Shown here: positions 34,481-47,196 of the stretch, one piece after another | Layout: each line of letters begins with the position of its first letter | How positions within the stretch are numbered: position 1 is the stretch's first letter | DNA from: Toxotes chatareus | Taxonomy: Eukaryota > Chordata > Actinopteri > Toxotidae | Direction: 5' to 3' | Assembly (NCBI GenBank): GCA_016801885.1 | Contig: CM028896.1 | Span: 2,666,001-2,730,000 of the forward strand | Length of the DNA stretch: 64,000 nt | Notes under the pieces: model-generated | Told to the model about the DNA's origin: nothing | The model's database searches: none | The model's input: the letters and a program-made list of their open reading frames with translations, nothing else | Program-made: the position numbers and the translations under genes

Positions 34481-36160
34481 GTCCAGTACATCTGTAGCTG
34501 CAGGGACACTGTATCAGGCGATGCTCCTATGGGTCATCTCTGATGATAGGAGCAAACAGCCTAAATGCTTATTCAAATTGTAGGAATGGTTGCGTTAACT
34601 GTAGGTCTGAATAATAATGGAAGCATAAAACAATCTTGTTGTGAGCAGAAATATTTAATTAAATATCGGTTTCTGTCAGGTTGAAAATCCGTGTGGGTCA
34701 GGCAGAAAGAATATTCTTTTGTGAGATGCTTTTACATCATTTCTACTTTCCCAAAAAACTGTGTGCAGGCGCAAATAAAAAATAAATAAAGCCTTGTTAA
34801 GTTATGTGCTTTCTGTGTTGGAGTATTAATTTAACTGGTTTGATGATTTGTTTGCAATATAAATACAAAATTCAGGTTTTTTTAAACACGCAGAAATATT
34901 TCACTTTTGCCATGTTGGAAGACATCACTGTACCTCTGTGCTGGCAGTAGTTGTTATTTGGATAGTACATGACATTTTCTGTGCAAATACAAACTTCAAG
35001 GTATGCAAAGCCCTTAACACCTGCAGACTGACAGCTGATCCAGCTGTGCCATCGTCGTCAGAAACGGATGTTGCTTCAGGTGACGGGCGACAAGGAAAGC
35101 AAGTCTCATTTCTCTAAAAAACGTGTCTCCTCAAGCCCTCTCTCCTCTCCGCATCTTTTCCTGCATCTCTTCCTCACAGCTTATGTGGGAGAGACTAAGG
35201 CACAAGCATAAGCCACAAGTGAAAGGAACCAAGGAGACATTTTAAGGTAACAAGACACATGTTTCATCTAATCTGAATGTAAAAATCTCAAAAGACATTG
35301 TTGTTTGCTGATCAGAATCTGAGCATTCAATGCCAGCTTTTCATGCCTCTGTTCTGTACCTAGTCCTTTCAAGTATCACTGTTCATTCTTTCAGTGAACT
35401 GTTATTGGAAGCAGAGCTTAAATACAAGTGTCTGACACAAGTCAAAACACAATGAATAAAAATCATAGAAAGTAAAATGGGCCAGGCTGTGAATGGGCTT
35501 TGGTATTGGATTTATAATTTACAGCGAGCATCCTCAAACGCATAACTTTTCAAAAGCTGTTGATTCCATCTAATCATCAAAGTGTTTCTAATTCAGTGTC
35601 AGTGAATTTGCTTATAAAGACGTGCATTAAATGAATATCAAAAAGCGCCTGTGTTCGTGTCTCACTGAAGATCCAGACAGAACCTCGACATCAAAGCATA
35701 ATCATCCATCACATGTCCACATGTTGGACAGATACCTCCACTCTGACAGAGCTGCTGTCATTTACATAGCACAGCAGAGAGACAGAATCAAAAGGCAGAG
35801 ACATCAAAAAGCTGCCAAGATTTTTTTTTCTCATCATTTCATTTCTGTCTCTACAACCTCAACATCCCCCTCCAACTCCTAATCATCAACCAAGCGGATT
35901 AGCATGTCACTGCTGGGTATCCCATTCTCATTCAGAGGGGCCCCAGATTTTTTTTTTCTCTCTCCATGTCTCTGTTCTTCTGGGGAATCTGCCACTTCAT
36001 CAGAGCGTGCAGGAGTCACCAGTCGGCTAACTTCATTGTACTGATGGGGTCAGGGGCAGGTCAGCTCCCAGGATTCTCCAGAAAGGAGAGGTCCTGGCCT
36101 TGCTGTGCCCCGCGGTCTGCACACCCTCACCCCGCTCCTGGCCTGTCCTCATCTTCGGTG

Positions 36161-36172
36161 CCCCCCCCCCTC

Positions 36173-36203
<31 letters not shown>
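36161..36203. repeat. Poly-C plus (CA)n microsatellite
   Basis: Ten C residues, then TCCC, then about fourteen CA units. The apparent His-Thr repeat of the overlapping frames comes from this array. Confidence 0.85.
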
Positions 36204-36207
<4 letters not shown>

Positions 36208-37940
36208 CCCCCTCAGGACAAGAGACGCTCTGGAGGTCAGCAGCCTATTTGCGAGGACACTTGGCTCTCCACAGGGGGTGAGATATCCTTTACAAGAGCC
36301 CCTGTCATCTGCACAGTGACTAATGAAGCCAGCTTGGTGACAAGTACTGATGAGCTGCCCCAGGCTGGTTTGGGGTCCATCTTTCCACTGCTAATGACAC
36401 CAACTGTAGCTCTGACTCCCCGACTTCTGCCTTGGCAAGTTTTTAACGTGGGTCTCATCACTTGTAGGTTCTCGGGCCACAAACACGTCAGCTTTTGTTT
36501 ATTGATAAAGCTCAGTTTTGTACATTCACCAGCAGCAAGTAGCTGCTGGCTCTTTAAAAACACTGGGTTCCCATGGTCTGAAGCTTCATTGGCATCCACA
36601 CAAAGGAGGGTGATGAATAGGCCCAAAAGGCCTGATAAAACATTAACATGGACAGTTGGGCTGATGGGAGGAGCTGCACAGATTAAAAGATGACTCAGTT
36701 TTTGCGAGGCAAATTTCATCTTCACGATTTCTCAGTACAGGAGGGGGGGATCTTCAGAGGGAAAAACAGAGCTTTGAAAAACAACAAGACATTAATGAAA
36801 AACAGCATGCTGTCGTGTTGATGTCTCATTATTTAGTGTGTTTGCGCTATGCAACCCATGCATGCAGGAAAAAAAAAAAAACAAGACAACCTGTGGCATC
36901 AGTGTTTGGTTTGCAGAGATGCAAAGCTGGACACAGAACAGTGCTGTTCCACCTCTGGCATCACATCAACTGGGGCAGAAACATTCATTACTCACAAGCT
37001 CTGTGCATGAATTATGTAACGTGATAGGTCATTCCCAACACTTTAGATGCAGGAGTTTTAATAGAAAGCAAATGAGGGCTGCCAGAGGACAAAGTGGTCC
37101 ACAGTGAAGTGATTCCACCAGCGGAAAATACATTTAGTATGCGTACAGTGAGTTTCACGTTTTTCTGGCACTATTTTCTCCATCCGCTTTTTCTTTTTTA
37201 GCAAATAGCATCCATTTTAAATCAGGTAGAACAATGTATTTTTCATCAAAAGAGAAAATACGTTTGGCTGTCATTCTCTGTCATATTTACTTCTGCATCA
37301 TCTACCTCTTTGCCTAACAAGGCATTTTTTACATTGACAAAAACAACTGTCATAACTACATTTATTTATATTATTATTTACATTATTATTGTTGCACATT
37401 TACGTTTTTGTAAATGTTCTCAGACTAAGGGCAGAGGAGCTTGACAGATTTAGTCTGACATGACATTAGTAATAAAAGTTTAGTACCAAGATTTGTTTAT
37501 TACTTTATAATATGATTAATACAAAATAAAGAGAAATGTAAAAACTTTTTTTTAAAAGGATAATGAGCAACACTGGACCCTGTCTGACATAATGAACTGG
37601 TTAAGTGTAAAAATAATCATAAATCCTAAGAGATTCAAATGATAAACTTAAAAAGAAAAAGTTGATATATAACTTTTTGGAAATGCCATTACATAGTAAA
37701 GAGTTCAAGAGAGTCTCAGGGACATAATTCAAATTTCAGTCAGTTACAACTAACACACTGTGTCTCTGTTACTTTTTATCAGGTTGTTCTTCAAGAGTAA
37801 AATGGTGTAGAGTGAAAGAAAATGCAGACACGGCTCTATTACACACTTATGTAACCTTATGTAACCCAAATGAGGAAGACAGGCTTTGGTCTGTTCTCAC
37901 AGTTGACATGTGACCAAATGATACTAATGACTTTTTTTGT

Positions 37941-37978
37941 AAAAATAAAATAAAATAAAATAAAATAAAATAAAATAA
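37941..37978. repeat. (AAAAT)n microsatellite
   Basis: About seven AAAAT units in an AT-rich, gene-free stretch. Confidence 0.85.
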
Positions 37979-40264
37979 ATCAAAATAATGATCTCAATTA
38001 ACTACAAAAGCGCTCATATGTAACCTTATTTCTTAGCTAACTGGGTTCCACCTTTGTAGGTAGATCAGGCCATTTTGTTTTTGTTGAGCTTGTTATTACA
38101 GCAGTCAATTTTATATGCACAAGGCAAATAAATATCTCAAATCTTGAGCAGTCATTTTAGAACGGTGGAGGGGGGGGCACAGGGATGTATTCATTGCACA
38201 CAACTTCGTTATGACCTTAGAATGATTTCAACACACTGAGTAGTTATCTGCAGATTCACTCTATAAGCAAGGTGATATAAATGACAAATGGTCTGTCAGA
38301 GGCTCTCAGAGAACAAGTCATAATTGAACCATCTGCACAGACTTTGCTGTAAATATTTCAACAGTTATGGACTAACCGTTCCATCTGTGCATCCCTCCCT
38401 AGGTTTCTTTCCTCTTACTGTTTTCTCATAATGTGATTTATCAGGGGTGGGATTTCGGTCTTTAGTGATTTCTTTCCTCACCCCCCACCCTCATGTCTTT
38501 AGTATTGGGGGTTTTATTCTTTAATGTGCCTATTTCTAAATATATCTAGTTTTCTAAAGAGGGGAGGAAAAAAAAGCTCTCTCTTTCTCCCTACCTCCCC
38601 ACCTCCCCCAACCTCAAGCACTTATAGCTCCATGGCAAGGATGAGAGAGAATATTTAATTTTAAAAGATGAAAAAAAAAAAAAAAAGTCAAACCCTGTGC
38701 TGTGCATGTGCAGTCAGTGAGGCCACGGCTCGCTGCTGTTTCTCTCATGCTTGCCTGCTGTGAGCACATGGGAGGGAGCCGGACTTATTCTTTTATTTTG
38801 TTTTCGTTTGTCTGGAAACAATGAAATTAGTCAGAGACTGTGGAGATATTCTAAGGGGCTAGAGCTCTTTGTAGTTTTTTTTTTTTTTTTTGCTATAGCA
38901 ACAACTGTATTTGCTTGCATAATTCATTCCCATTTTTCTTGTTTGGCTCATCACATACTAGGTGTTAATCAGCCACCAAGAGGCCCATGCACATATAGCC
39001 TGTAAGTGCCGCAAATTGCATGCATAGTATTGGATTTATGGCTTATTTACAGGACTCTTTACAGGCAATATACAGTTTATTGATTGGAATTGTTCTCCAT
39101 ATGAATTTTCTATAAACGGATGATGACTCAAAGCTTTAGAAGACTGTGGCTGCTTTCACACCCCCACCTCCACCCATTTAACACATATAGAGTATGTGCA
39201 TCCACTTTTGTTCTCAGCTACATGGTTCAGATTTTAAATCTGATCTGGTATCTTCCATCAAATATTAAACCTGACACTTGTTTTCACCTGTTTTGTGGCC
39301 TCCTGCACTCTAAAATATCCGTTCTCCCATTTCAAAAGACTCCTCTGCCACAAAACAGAATACGCATAAATAAAAAAAAGCTGCAGTTTTTACATCACGC
39401 TCCCTTTGTTCTTATGTCATGAAAGAATGGTGGGAAATGGAAAAAGAAGCTTAGCCATAATACAGAGGAACAATAACATATGCACAAGGACTTTTGGACA
39501 AAAACTAATCATGTTTTCCACAGTAGGATGGAGAGCAGAACCGCATGACAGAATTTTAACCCGTTTTCTTTCTCTCCTCTTTCCAAAGACTGTGCTCCAG
39601 CGTGGGGGTGAACAGAGAATCAACCCTATGGGATTGCTCTATTTAAATTCCTATACAGCTTGACTTGGGCCTTTGTCTGCCACTGCACAGTGTCTGCTCA
39701 TTGTTCGCATGTAACATCCTTTAGACTGAGTTTGTGTGAAAAAGAGCAGCCGCACAGAAAGACCCTTTCCGTCCATTTTTTTCCCTACAAACTGACACAA
39801 GCAAAATCGCACGTCGAACATATGGAAAATTCCTCTAAAGTGTGACAGAAAACATATAAAATGGCCGCTCAGCCTGCACCGATGAATGGGGCACAGACAA
39901 GGCAGTGTGTGCAGAAGTGGAGGCCTCATGAAGCAACGCTGTGTCTCAGTCTTGTAAAAATGGCTCATACAGGAGGCTTCAGGAGGCTTTAAAGCCTCTT
40001 GTCGTATACACTAAAGTATACATGAGGGAAGTGCAGGGGGGGGTTGGGGTGGAGAATGGAAGGGAGCTTCCCTCCCACCTCCCCCATACATCTCTTAATG
40101 AAAATAAATCATTTTTGAAGGACAGAGAAAGGAAAAGAGAAGAGTAGGAACGTTCTCAGCTGACATTTCAAGTGTTAAGACGAGCAGAAAAAAATCTGTT
40201 TCATAAAGATTTCCTGCTTATGCCTTCTGCTTCTTACATAATAAAATATAGATTCCTAATTAAG

Positions 40265-40515
40265 TGTGAATGGTTTTGACAGTCGGTTAATTCTTTGTGT
40301 TGCTTCTGGAGTAAAAATGCCAAACTTTTACATGTTGTGTTACATGTTGCTGCTTTTATATCACTGTAAAATTATTTTCTCTCGAGTTAGTTGGAAAAAA
40401 GCCACAAGCAATTTGTAGGATGTTATTTTTATTTTCTGACATGTTTTTTCCCACCAGGCAATTAATCAACTGACAAATTATTGATAACACAACTACCTGT
40501 TAGTTGGAGTCCTAC
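40265..40515 (+). mobile_element. Interspersed repeat family 1, copy F
   Basis: Recognisable blocks are AAAAATGCCAAACTTTTACA, TTGCTGCTTTTATATCACTG, ATTTTCTGACATGTTTTTTC, AATTAATCAACTGACAAATT and a final TGTTAGTTGGAGTCCT that corresponds to the TTAGTTGCAGCCC end. It is the only clear copy upstream of rxra in this window. Confidence 0.55.
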
Positions 40516-40559
40516 ATGAAACATGAATAGATATCATATAATCAGAGCTGAGGTCCATC

Positions 40560-40980
40560 ATCCGTGTCCATTTTTCCACCTTCATCATCTAACCGCTGCG
40601 TTACTCAGAGTGGATGAGTTCCTGTTGTGTGGTGACCATAACTCCGTCCATCTCGCTGTAGTCCTGGTCCCTTCACAGTAGGAAGTATGACAACAAGACA
40701 TGTCGGCGGCTTTGTGCATAATTACCGCCAAGATGGATGGCCCAGTCCTGTCCGCGCCCAACCCTCTCCCGTCCATTTTTCTTTCTGATGAACGAGGGGA
40801 GAGACTGCACCCTGTCATCTGCTGTGTCGTTACTGGCGGCAACAGTAAATCTCTCGCTCAAAGTCACCCTCGCATTGAGATGGCAGTGGGGGATGTGGTG
40901 GACTGGGTTGGATCTCCTCTCAAACACATGCACATAAGCAAACGACCTACACTCCCGTTTGCTCATGGGAACATATCGCA
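40560..40980. promoter_or_regulatory. Putative conserved element
   Basis: A GC- and CpG-richer unique block (CATGTCGGCGGCTTTGTGCA, TAATTACCGCCAAGATGGAT, GTTACTGGCGGCAACAGTAA, CCCTCGCATTGAGATGG). TTTGTGCATAATTA resembles a SOX/POU composite and AAGATGG a YY1 core. Overlapping frames on both strands are mutually shadowing and carry no recognisable domain. It lies directly right of repeat copy F. Confidence 0.3.
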
Positions 40981-41976
40981 ATGTGGAATATTTCATGTGA
41001 ACTTGGTCTCTGTAGTTTTCTGTGACGAATAAATGCTACTGCACAGAAAGTTAAGGGAAAGACAGAGGTGGACAAGAACAGTCATGGACTCACTCTTGGT
41101 GTGATGGCACACTATAGTGGATAAACTGTGCCCGTCAGACTTAAGAGACTCAAATAAAAAAGTGGACAGTAAATCTAGTGCTGTACATTAAATTGGGAAT
41201 GTTTTGGGGATTTTTTATTTTTATTTTTTTGACGTCTGTATAACCTGTGTGACGGAAGAAAAAGAGAAACCCCGTCCTGACCCAGATCCAGAGCTGGGTC
41301 CCCTCACATGGATCTGTTTGAAAGCTATTTTTCCTGTCTTTGTGCTGTCCCCGTTCAATCCTGGATTTATGCCTTTGCCTCCGAACTCCCCTTTGATAGC
41401 TGTTTGTTCTGTAGCTGTGTATGAAGGAGGCAGGACATTAAAGTTCTTGAAATGTTTCATATACTGTTTTCCTTTCGCTGAGGCTTGCTCTATGTGCCTC
41501 TGACTGTGACCCAGCGCTGCCTCAGATGCCGTGTGGATGTTTTTGTTGTGGAAATCGGAGAGTGAAAAGGTGGGACGGAGGGTTGTCGTGGCGGGCTGTG
41601 TTTGTGTTTTGTTTTGGCTTTGTGTTTTTGTCGCTTTGGGTTGCTCCTCTCCTCCTGCTCATTTCCCCTCCTGAATCTTGCAAACTCCGAAAGTCTCCTC
41701 ATTCACCTTTTTCTCCCCTTTCTTTTCTTTTTCTTTCTCTCCATTCACTCCTTCCTTGCTTCAATTCTCAGGAAATAACCTTCTATTGCCTTTTCCAGTC
41801 CCAGAGGACTGAGAGATAAAATCCCTTCTCGGTCTAGGGGGTTCTGTGAAGATAGCGTCTTTTCTCACAGTCACAGCTCCAGGTTCTGTGAGGAAGCCTC
41901 TGACCATCCTCCCCCGCCCCCTCCCTTTCCCCCTCCTCCCTCACTCCCTTCCTCTTTCTAACTTTCTCTTTGCCAG

Positions 41977-41997
41977 ATCGCAGCGGTTCTCAACAAG
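41977..41997 (+). CDS. Candidate 21-nt microexon
   Basis: A pyrimidine-rich tract of about 80 nt (from about 41,890) contains a CTAAC branch-point-like motif and ends TTTGCCAG at 41,976. Exactly 21 nt follow, then donor GTATGA. The 21 nt have no stop in any frame; in phase 0 they read IAAVLNK. A length divisible by three, a long pyrimidine tract and a TGC next to the acceptor are typical of neuronal microexons controlled by PTBP1 and SRRM4. The branch point is unusually close to the acceptor and the host gene is unknown. It could belong to the same plus-strand gene as 62,403-62,507. A chance arrangement in pyrimidine-rich DNA is a real alternative. Confidence 0.2.
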
Positions 41998-42254
41998 GTA
42001 TGATAGAAGAGGTGGGACTCACATTTCCTCACATTTTCATGCTTGCCAGTCTGACTGGTGCCACTAGTGTATACTGACTATCAATTCCACCAACATGCCA
42101 AAGCCTTTTACAACAGTTACTGCAGAGGAAAGACTCTGGATTTATGCTGCCTCGGTACACAGGAGCAAAAGCACATGAAGCCAAAAATCATTTTCGTTTT
42201 TAGCCATGCAAGCGACAGGACTCATAAGATGGAAATGTCCTGTTGGTCGGTTTA

Positions 42255-42605
42255 TTGCTTAAAATATGTTAACAGCTATTGCCTGGATTGCCATGAAAGT
42301 TTGGACGGACATTCATAGTCCCCAGTGGATGAAACCTACTGGCTTTGGTTACTTTTCCGGTCTTTTCCTCTGTGCCACCACGGGGTCCTGCTTTTCTTTT
42401 GCTCCAATACTTTTGTTTCTCATCCTGATTTTCCTCATTCCTGAAAAACTAATGATTAATATTAACCCCAGCTGTCCTTTGTGCTAATTAGCAAATATTA
42501 GCATGCTAAAGTGAGACAAACTCTGTGAAGATTATCTGCTGACATCAGCATGTTAATGTTGTAGTCAGCATGTTAGCATTTCACATAGCAGAGGTGCTAC
42601 AATGA
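42255..42605 (+). mobile_element. Interspersed repeat family 2, plus-strand copy
   Basis: The copy opens with TGGATTGCCATGAAAGTTTG, GGACGGACATTCATAGTCCC and CAGTGGATGAAACCTACTGG. Its right half contains TTAGCATGCTAAAGTGAG, CATCAGCATGTTAATGTTGT and AGCATGTTAGCATTTCACAT. The same two halves occur in reverse complement near 46.2-46.8 kb, and the left half recurs near 54.4 kb. I know this combination as a common dispersed teleost repeat, without being sure of its class. Confidence 0.6.
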
Positions 42606-42698
42606 AAAAACAACAACACTCTTTTCTAAATAAAGAGTTTGACTTAAAGCAGGAGTCTTTGTCCTCATGCGCCCAAGATTTGTTGCAGTAGCTTTATA

Positions 42699-42724
42699 AA
42701 TAGATAGATACATAGATAGATAGA
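42699..42724. repeat. (GATA)n microsatellite
   Basis: About six TAGA/GATA units with one interruption (TACATAGA), just right of repeat family 2. Confidence 0.8.
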
Positions 42725-43091
42725 CAGGATAGGTTAAACTAAAGAGCACCGCAACAATTTTTTCTTTTTCATCTTTCAAACATAATTCCTATTTTGTATT
42801 TCTTTTTTCTGATTTTCAATAGATATTCAACATACACCAGTTGATCCATTTCAACAAGCAAACAATCAAACAAATGTAATGAGCCCTAAACCAAACTAAA
42901 TCATTCTCCATATGGGTCCGACAATATCAGCTCCTGTCTGTTTGCTTTATTCTTTACATACAGTTTGCACTGTAAACAGAGATATGAAGTAACAGTGATG
43001 ACTATCAGCACTGAGTCAGTTTATAGAAAGTAGCAGTGAGTACAACCCGTCACGGATGATGGCACATGGTGGCTCAGTGCAGGCAGGACTT

Positions 43092-43096
43092 TGTGT

Positions 43097-43130
<34 letters not shown>
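43092..43130. repeat. (TG)n microsatellite
   Basis: An (TG)n run interrupted once by TATG, followed by GCGCGCATGTGC. Alternating purine-pyrimidine sequence of this kind favours Z-DNA. Confidence 0.85.
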
Positions 43131-43137
<7 letters not shown>

Positions 43138-43729
43138 TGCTGCATGCGAGTTTCAGTAGCTCTGCGGCTTGAAGCGGATAGGCCACAGTGTTTGTTTAAC
43201 CTTATCAGGGGTTGTCATCCACTCTGGTCAGTGTAGAGTGGATTTCAGAAAGGAAACTCCATTTATTACCTTCATGTGAAGCTCACTTCCCCCAGAAATG
43301 AGCCTCATGCTATAAAACAACCATTCATATGCAGTGTTATTTGAGCAGATTTTAAGCCTGCTCTGGTTATGTAATTTTGACTTATCTTAAACTCTGTGTA
43401 CAGAGGCTTTTACCACAGCATTCTGACATCTACAACCCAGGATAAGACACGAGACAGAATGAAAAACAGCTGTACTCTACAAAAGTTTCTGTGTATGAAT
43501 GAATAAAAGATCTTTGTTTGAATCTTCGTTCATCCTTAAAATATTTTGGAGAACTCATTTTGCTGCTGAAAAAAAAAACAAAAAACATACGGACGTTTGA
43601 GAAAAACTCGTCTTCTTTATTTTTTTAATTTTCCTGAAAAGATTTACATATATGGTCTGAGAGAATGATTAAGAGGCAGTGACCTGTTTGTTTGACCCCC
43701 ATTCATTTTCTTTGCTATTCTAATGATTA

Positions 43730-44110
43730 AAAGTCATTCTGACACGCGGCACTGTTGTCTCACACAATAATCTGCGAGCCTTTCCAAGAAGTTAAATGCC
43801 CTCTTTGGGGGGTGATTAAAGATGAAAAGTCCCACTTGAGTGTGTAAAGGAGGATGACAGCCAGTTGACGTATCACTGTGCCAAAAAGAATTTATGACAA
43901 AATGTCTTGTTCAAAGTAAACCTCCCGCAGCACCTGAAACGCGTTCATTCAGAACACGAACGGGTTGCACTGCTCGTGCAGTCTCGACACTTTACGGGAG
44001 GTGTGATTTGAAGCTGAGCATTCAAGTGTCACGAGATGACAAGCTGCAAACAGGAGCAACAAATATGGCACAAACTGTCACAACAGTTTACATCTCTGGT
44101 GGATCGAATC
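43730..44110. promoter_or_regulatory. Putative conserved element
   Basis: Unique CpG-retaining block (GACACGCGGCACTG, CAGTTGACGTATCACTG, GAAACGCGTTCATTC, GAACACGAACGGGTTGC, AGTCTCGACACTTTACGGG) in AT-rich surroundings. No coding signal is recognised. Confidence 0.28.
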
Positions 44111-45850
44111 AGTACTGATCTGAAGGGTTTGACCTGATGAAATCACATTTGTTAAATTATTGTTAATTTTTTTCTCTGCTCACTTCACTTTTCTCTTATT
44201 GCTCCTGTGTTGCTCTTCTCTACAACGTATTTGTTTTCTGCCAAAATATCTGATCTTGCAGTAAAATATCCATATGTTATGTGACACAGGGCCCTAGTTT
44301 CGTGAACCTGACAGCATGGTGCAGTCTCAAGGGCACCCTGCACAGTGGGGCCAGGGGCATGCCAAGCACACTTAGATATTTTCACAGCCATTCAGCAGTG
44401 TACTTGGAAATAGGGTGCGATCAGAAATTATCATACATTATAGGAGGGTAAGTTAGAGGTTGTGACAATAATGGCAAATCGCATTCACTACTTTCATGTC
44501 CTTTAAACACAGGGCTCTCCGAGTCACGACACACTGGGAGAAACTGGAGTTAAGCGCTACTACAGATACAACTTTTTTTGTCTCAATGATCAGATGTCAG
44601 TGGGTTGAGAAACAAAAAAGACTAGCAAAACATTAATAAAGGGAGTTGTGAAAGCTTAGGGAGGTTTATATGGGTGTGATTTCACTAAATAAAATGATCA
44701 AAATACTATGAAACAGAAGTTCACTGAGTTGTTGACCTGCTCTGAGCAGGTGTGCGGCGGATGGTGCAAAAACACACTCATTCCCGGGACCAAGATTGCA
44801 GTGCAGTGGATCTGCACTGACACACCCTGTCCCGCACCTCTCCTCTCATTAGGACACACAGCGAGTCACCGAGACTAACCAGACCAAACTAGCATAACTG
44901 AAGAAACAACCTTAGTTTACCACACACAGAATGCACCCAACAAACCTAACCACACTATTTACTTCAAAACTACAGCTTGCTTCCGTTTGATGCCTTCAAG
45001 GCAGAGAAGTGTCTCTTTTCAAGTATGTTTTAAAGACATTTTATAATGTTCATACTCAAGTGTCAGTGAAAGCTCTGCAGCACAGACCCATCATAGACTG
45101 TAACAGCAGCAGCAACAACAACATCCCCCTGATTTTTGGACAGTAGTTGCACTGATTCTCCTACACACTTGAACAATGTGTGTTATGTGTGGAAACACAT
45201 TACATGTACTATCTGGAGCTGCGTGGGATCCTTAGACAACAACCCCCAATGTTCAGTGTTCTTGTGGTTGATTTATGATGTTGTTGTATGATTCCTAAAC
45301 CTGTGGCACAGTCACATCAGCGCTCGTGCGGTCCCACGCATTTCATCTGACAATGCAGGACGTAGGCCAAGCACGCCTTGGCTCGCTGCCTGAAGGAAAA
45401 TCAGTGAGAAGCATGGTAATTGTATTTTCGTTGTTTACTGTATAATTCTGCGCTTCAGGGGTGGGGTTCCACAGTTTGTTTTCCTTTTTTTTTTTGTTTT
45501 TTTTGTGTTGGAGTATAAATATTATATGACTATCTAAAATTAAAGGGGACAAATTTGGGCTTAAAGCATAAAACACCAGAAAATGCAAATACAGGATGAA
45601 CAGGTTCCTCGGGGTAGGTGACATGAAAGTATTTATTTTCAAAATTCAAAAGAGAATTTAAAAATCTACTGTGCGTGAGCAGATTGTTTGCCTAAAAAAG
45701 AAAAAAGTTCAGTAAAAGGGAAAGTTTTCTTTCCTCACCAGCCCAAACCTTAACACTGACTAACATTTGGATACGCCTGCAGTCCTTGACTGATTCTACT
45801 TCCTGTGACATTGTAGATATGTACTCTGTCTGTGGTCCTGGGCCTCTGTG

Positions 45851-45870
45851 AGGTCAAAATAATGGGTTCA
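45851..45870 (+). promoter_or_regulatory. DR8-type nuclear-receptor motif
   Basis: AGGTCA, eight bases, GGTTCA. RAR/RXR can use DR8 spacing, but such matches occur by chance in this much DNA. Confidence 0.15.
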
Positions 45871-46184
45871 GTGTGTCAAGCTCATGCTGGCTAGACTATA
45901 CAACACAATCACAGAAGAAAGGTCATGTTTCCAGCTCTCATATCTATGTTCCCCTGCAAATAAAAAAGGCAATGATGTCTGTGCCTCTACTGCCACTTTA
46001 AGTAGCATAAAGACAAAGCAATGCACATATTACTATTATTAACCATACACTTAGAAAGTGTATTAAGTGGTTAAATTAACAAAAAGAAATGCACTATATT
46101 GAATAACTTACAATAACATTAAAGAGACTTTCCTAAGAGAAAATGTATTTGCATTTAGATTAGATGTGCCTGTCAGACTGTGAG

Positions 46185-46830
46185 TGTACAGTCAGCTCTG
46201 TGAGGCTGTACTTAGCCACAGCACTGCCTTGAGCTAAATGCTAATGCCAATATGCTAACACGCTCAAAATGATAATGTTAGCATGTGGGTCTATATCATG
46301 TGTTCTTCTTTTCTTTTCTTTCTTTTTGGCCGCATTCAGCATTTTTATTTAGCTTGTTAGCATGCTAACATTCGCTAATCCGCACTTAACACAAAATACA
46401 GCAGAGCTTAATGGGAGCGCCAAAATAGGCCTGATTATGATGAAAGAGGCAGATTGAGTGATTACAGTTCCTCCTGTGGGGACCATTAATGTGTTTCTGT
46501 ATTGAATATCAATCTAACAGTTGTTTAGATATTTCAGTAAGAAACAAAAATGTCATATTTGTGTTAGGACTACAGGAAGGGTCAGTGGACTTTATCTTCT
46601 GGGGACCATGGTTCTGTATAAAATTAAGTGCCAGTCTATCAGCAACAGTTTGATATATATATCTGATGAAATGAATGGCAACTTTTGCACGGTGATAGTT
46701 CTGTGGGGAACATTTTAGGGATCACAAAGCAGATTCATCTTTTGGCATCTTTTTGAATATCTGTACACAATTTCAGAGCAATCCACCCAGTTGCTGTTGA
46801 GATTACTAAAATGGGCCATGATCTTGCACT
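46185..46830 (-). mobile_element. Interspersed repeat family 2, minus-strand copy
   Basis: In reverse orientation this is the longest copy here. It begins (plus strand) with AGCTCTGTGAGGCTGTACTT and GAGCTAAATGCTAATGCCAA, and passes TTGTTAGCATGCTAACATTC. It ends with CTTCTGGGGACCATGGTTCT and TTTCAGAGCAATCCACCC. A pyrimidine-rich stretch near 46,305-46,330 interrupts it. It contains no open frame of note. Confidence 0.6.
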
Positions 46831-47171
46831 GACACAAAATGCAACTGAAATTTGGTTGAACTGCAGTTTCCACAAAAACAACATGACAATCAGTAGTACT
46901 CACAACATCCTGTGCTACAAAAGTAAAATAATATTGCCATCATCTGGCTTATTTTCAATTTAAAACTGGACTTCAAAGTTCAGAGTGTGCTTTCTTTATA
47001 TTGGAATTCAATGATGTGCCACTGTTGTGTTAAATAAAGATTTGTTCACCTTTTCTAAAATGACTGAACCTCTTGCAGCTCATTGGACAATTGAACCAAT
47101 GAGGGGATTGAACTACATTTTGTAGGTGCTGCTTTTTTTTGACCTCCTAACGTCATTTGCCCTCCCCCTAC

Positions 47172-47196
47172 GCACACACACACACACACACACACA
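47172..47196. repeat. (CA)n microsatellite
   Basis: Twelve CA units in otherwise unique DNA. Confidence 0.85.

Larger units (their letters stand above)
34481..42254. other. Gene-free stretch
   Basis: AT-rich from 34,500 to 35,900 and 37,100 to 38,600. A GC-richer unique patch at 35,990-36,700 has overlapping open frames on both strands but no recognisable protein. Poly-A at 38,671-38,686 and poly-T at 38,875-38,891. Pyrimidine-rich DNA at about 41,640-41,760 and 41,890-41,975 precedes the candidate microexon. Confidence 0.6.

Noticed and set aside
36100..36693. 197-codon plus frame, the longest in the window
   Set aside because: It starts in a CA microsatellite (poly His-Thr), overlaps a 162-codon minus frame, and has no recognisable domain or splice context. 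A few frames of more than 140 codons are expected by chance in 128 kb of strand.
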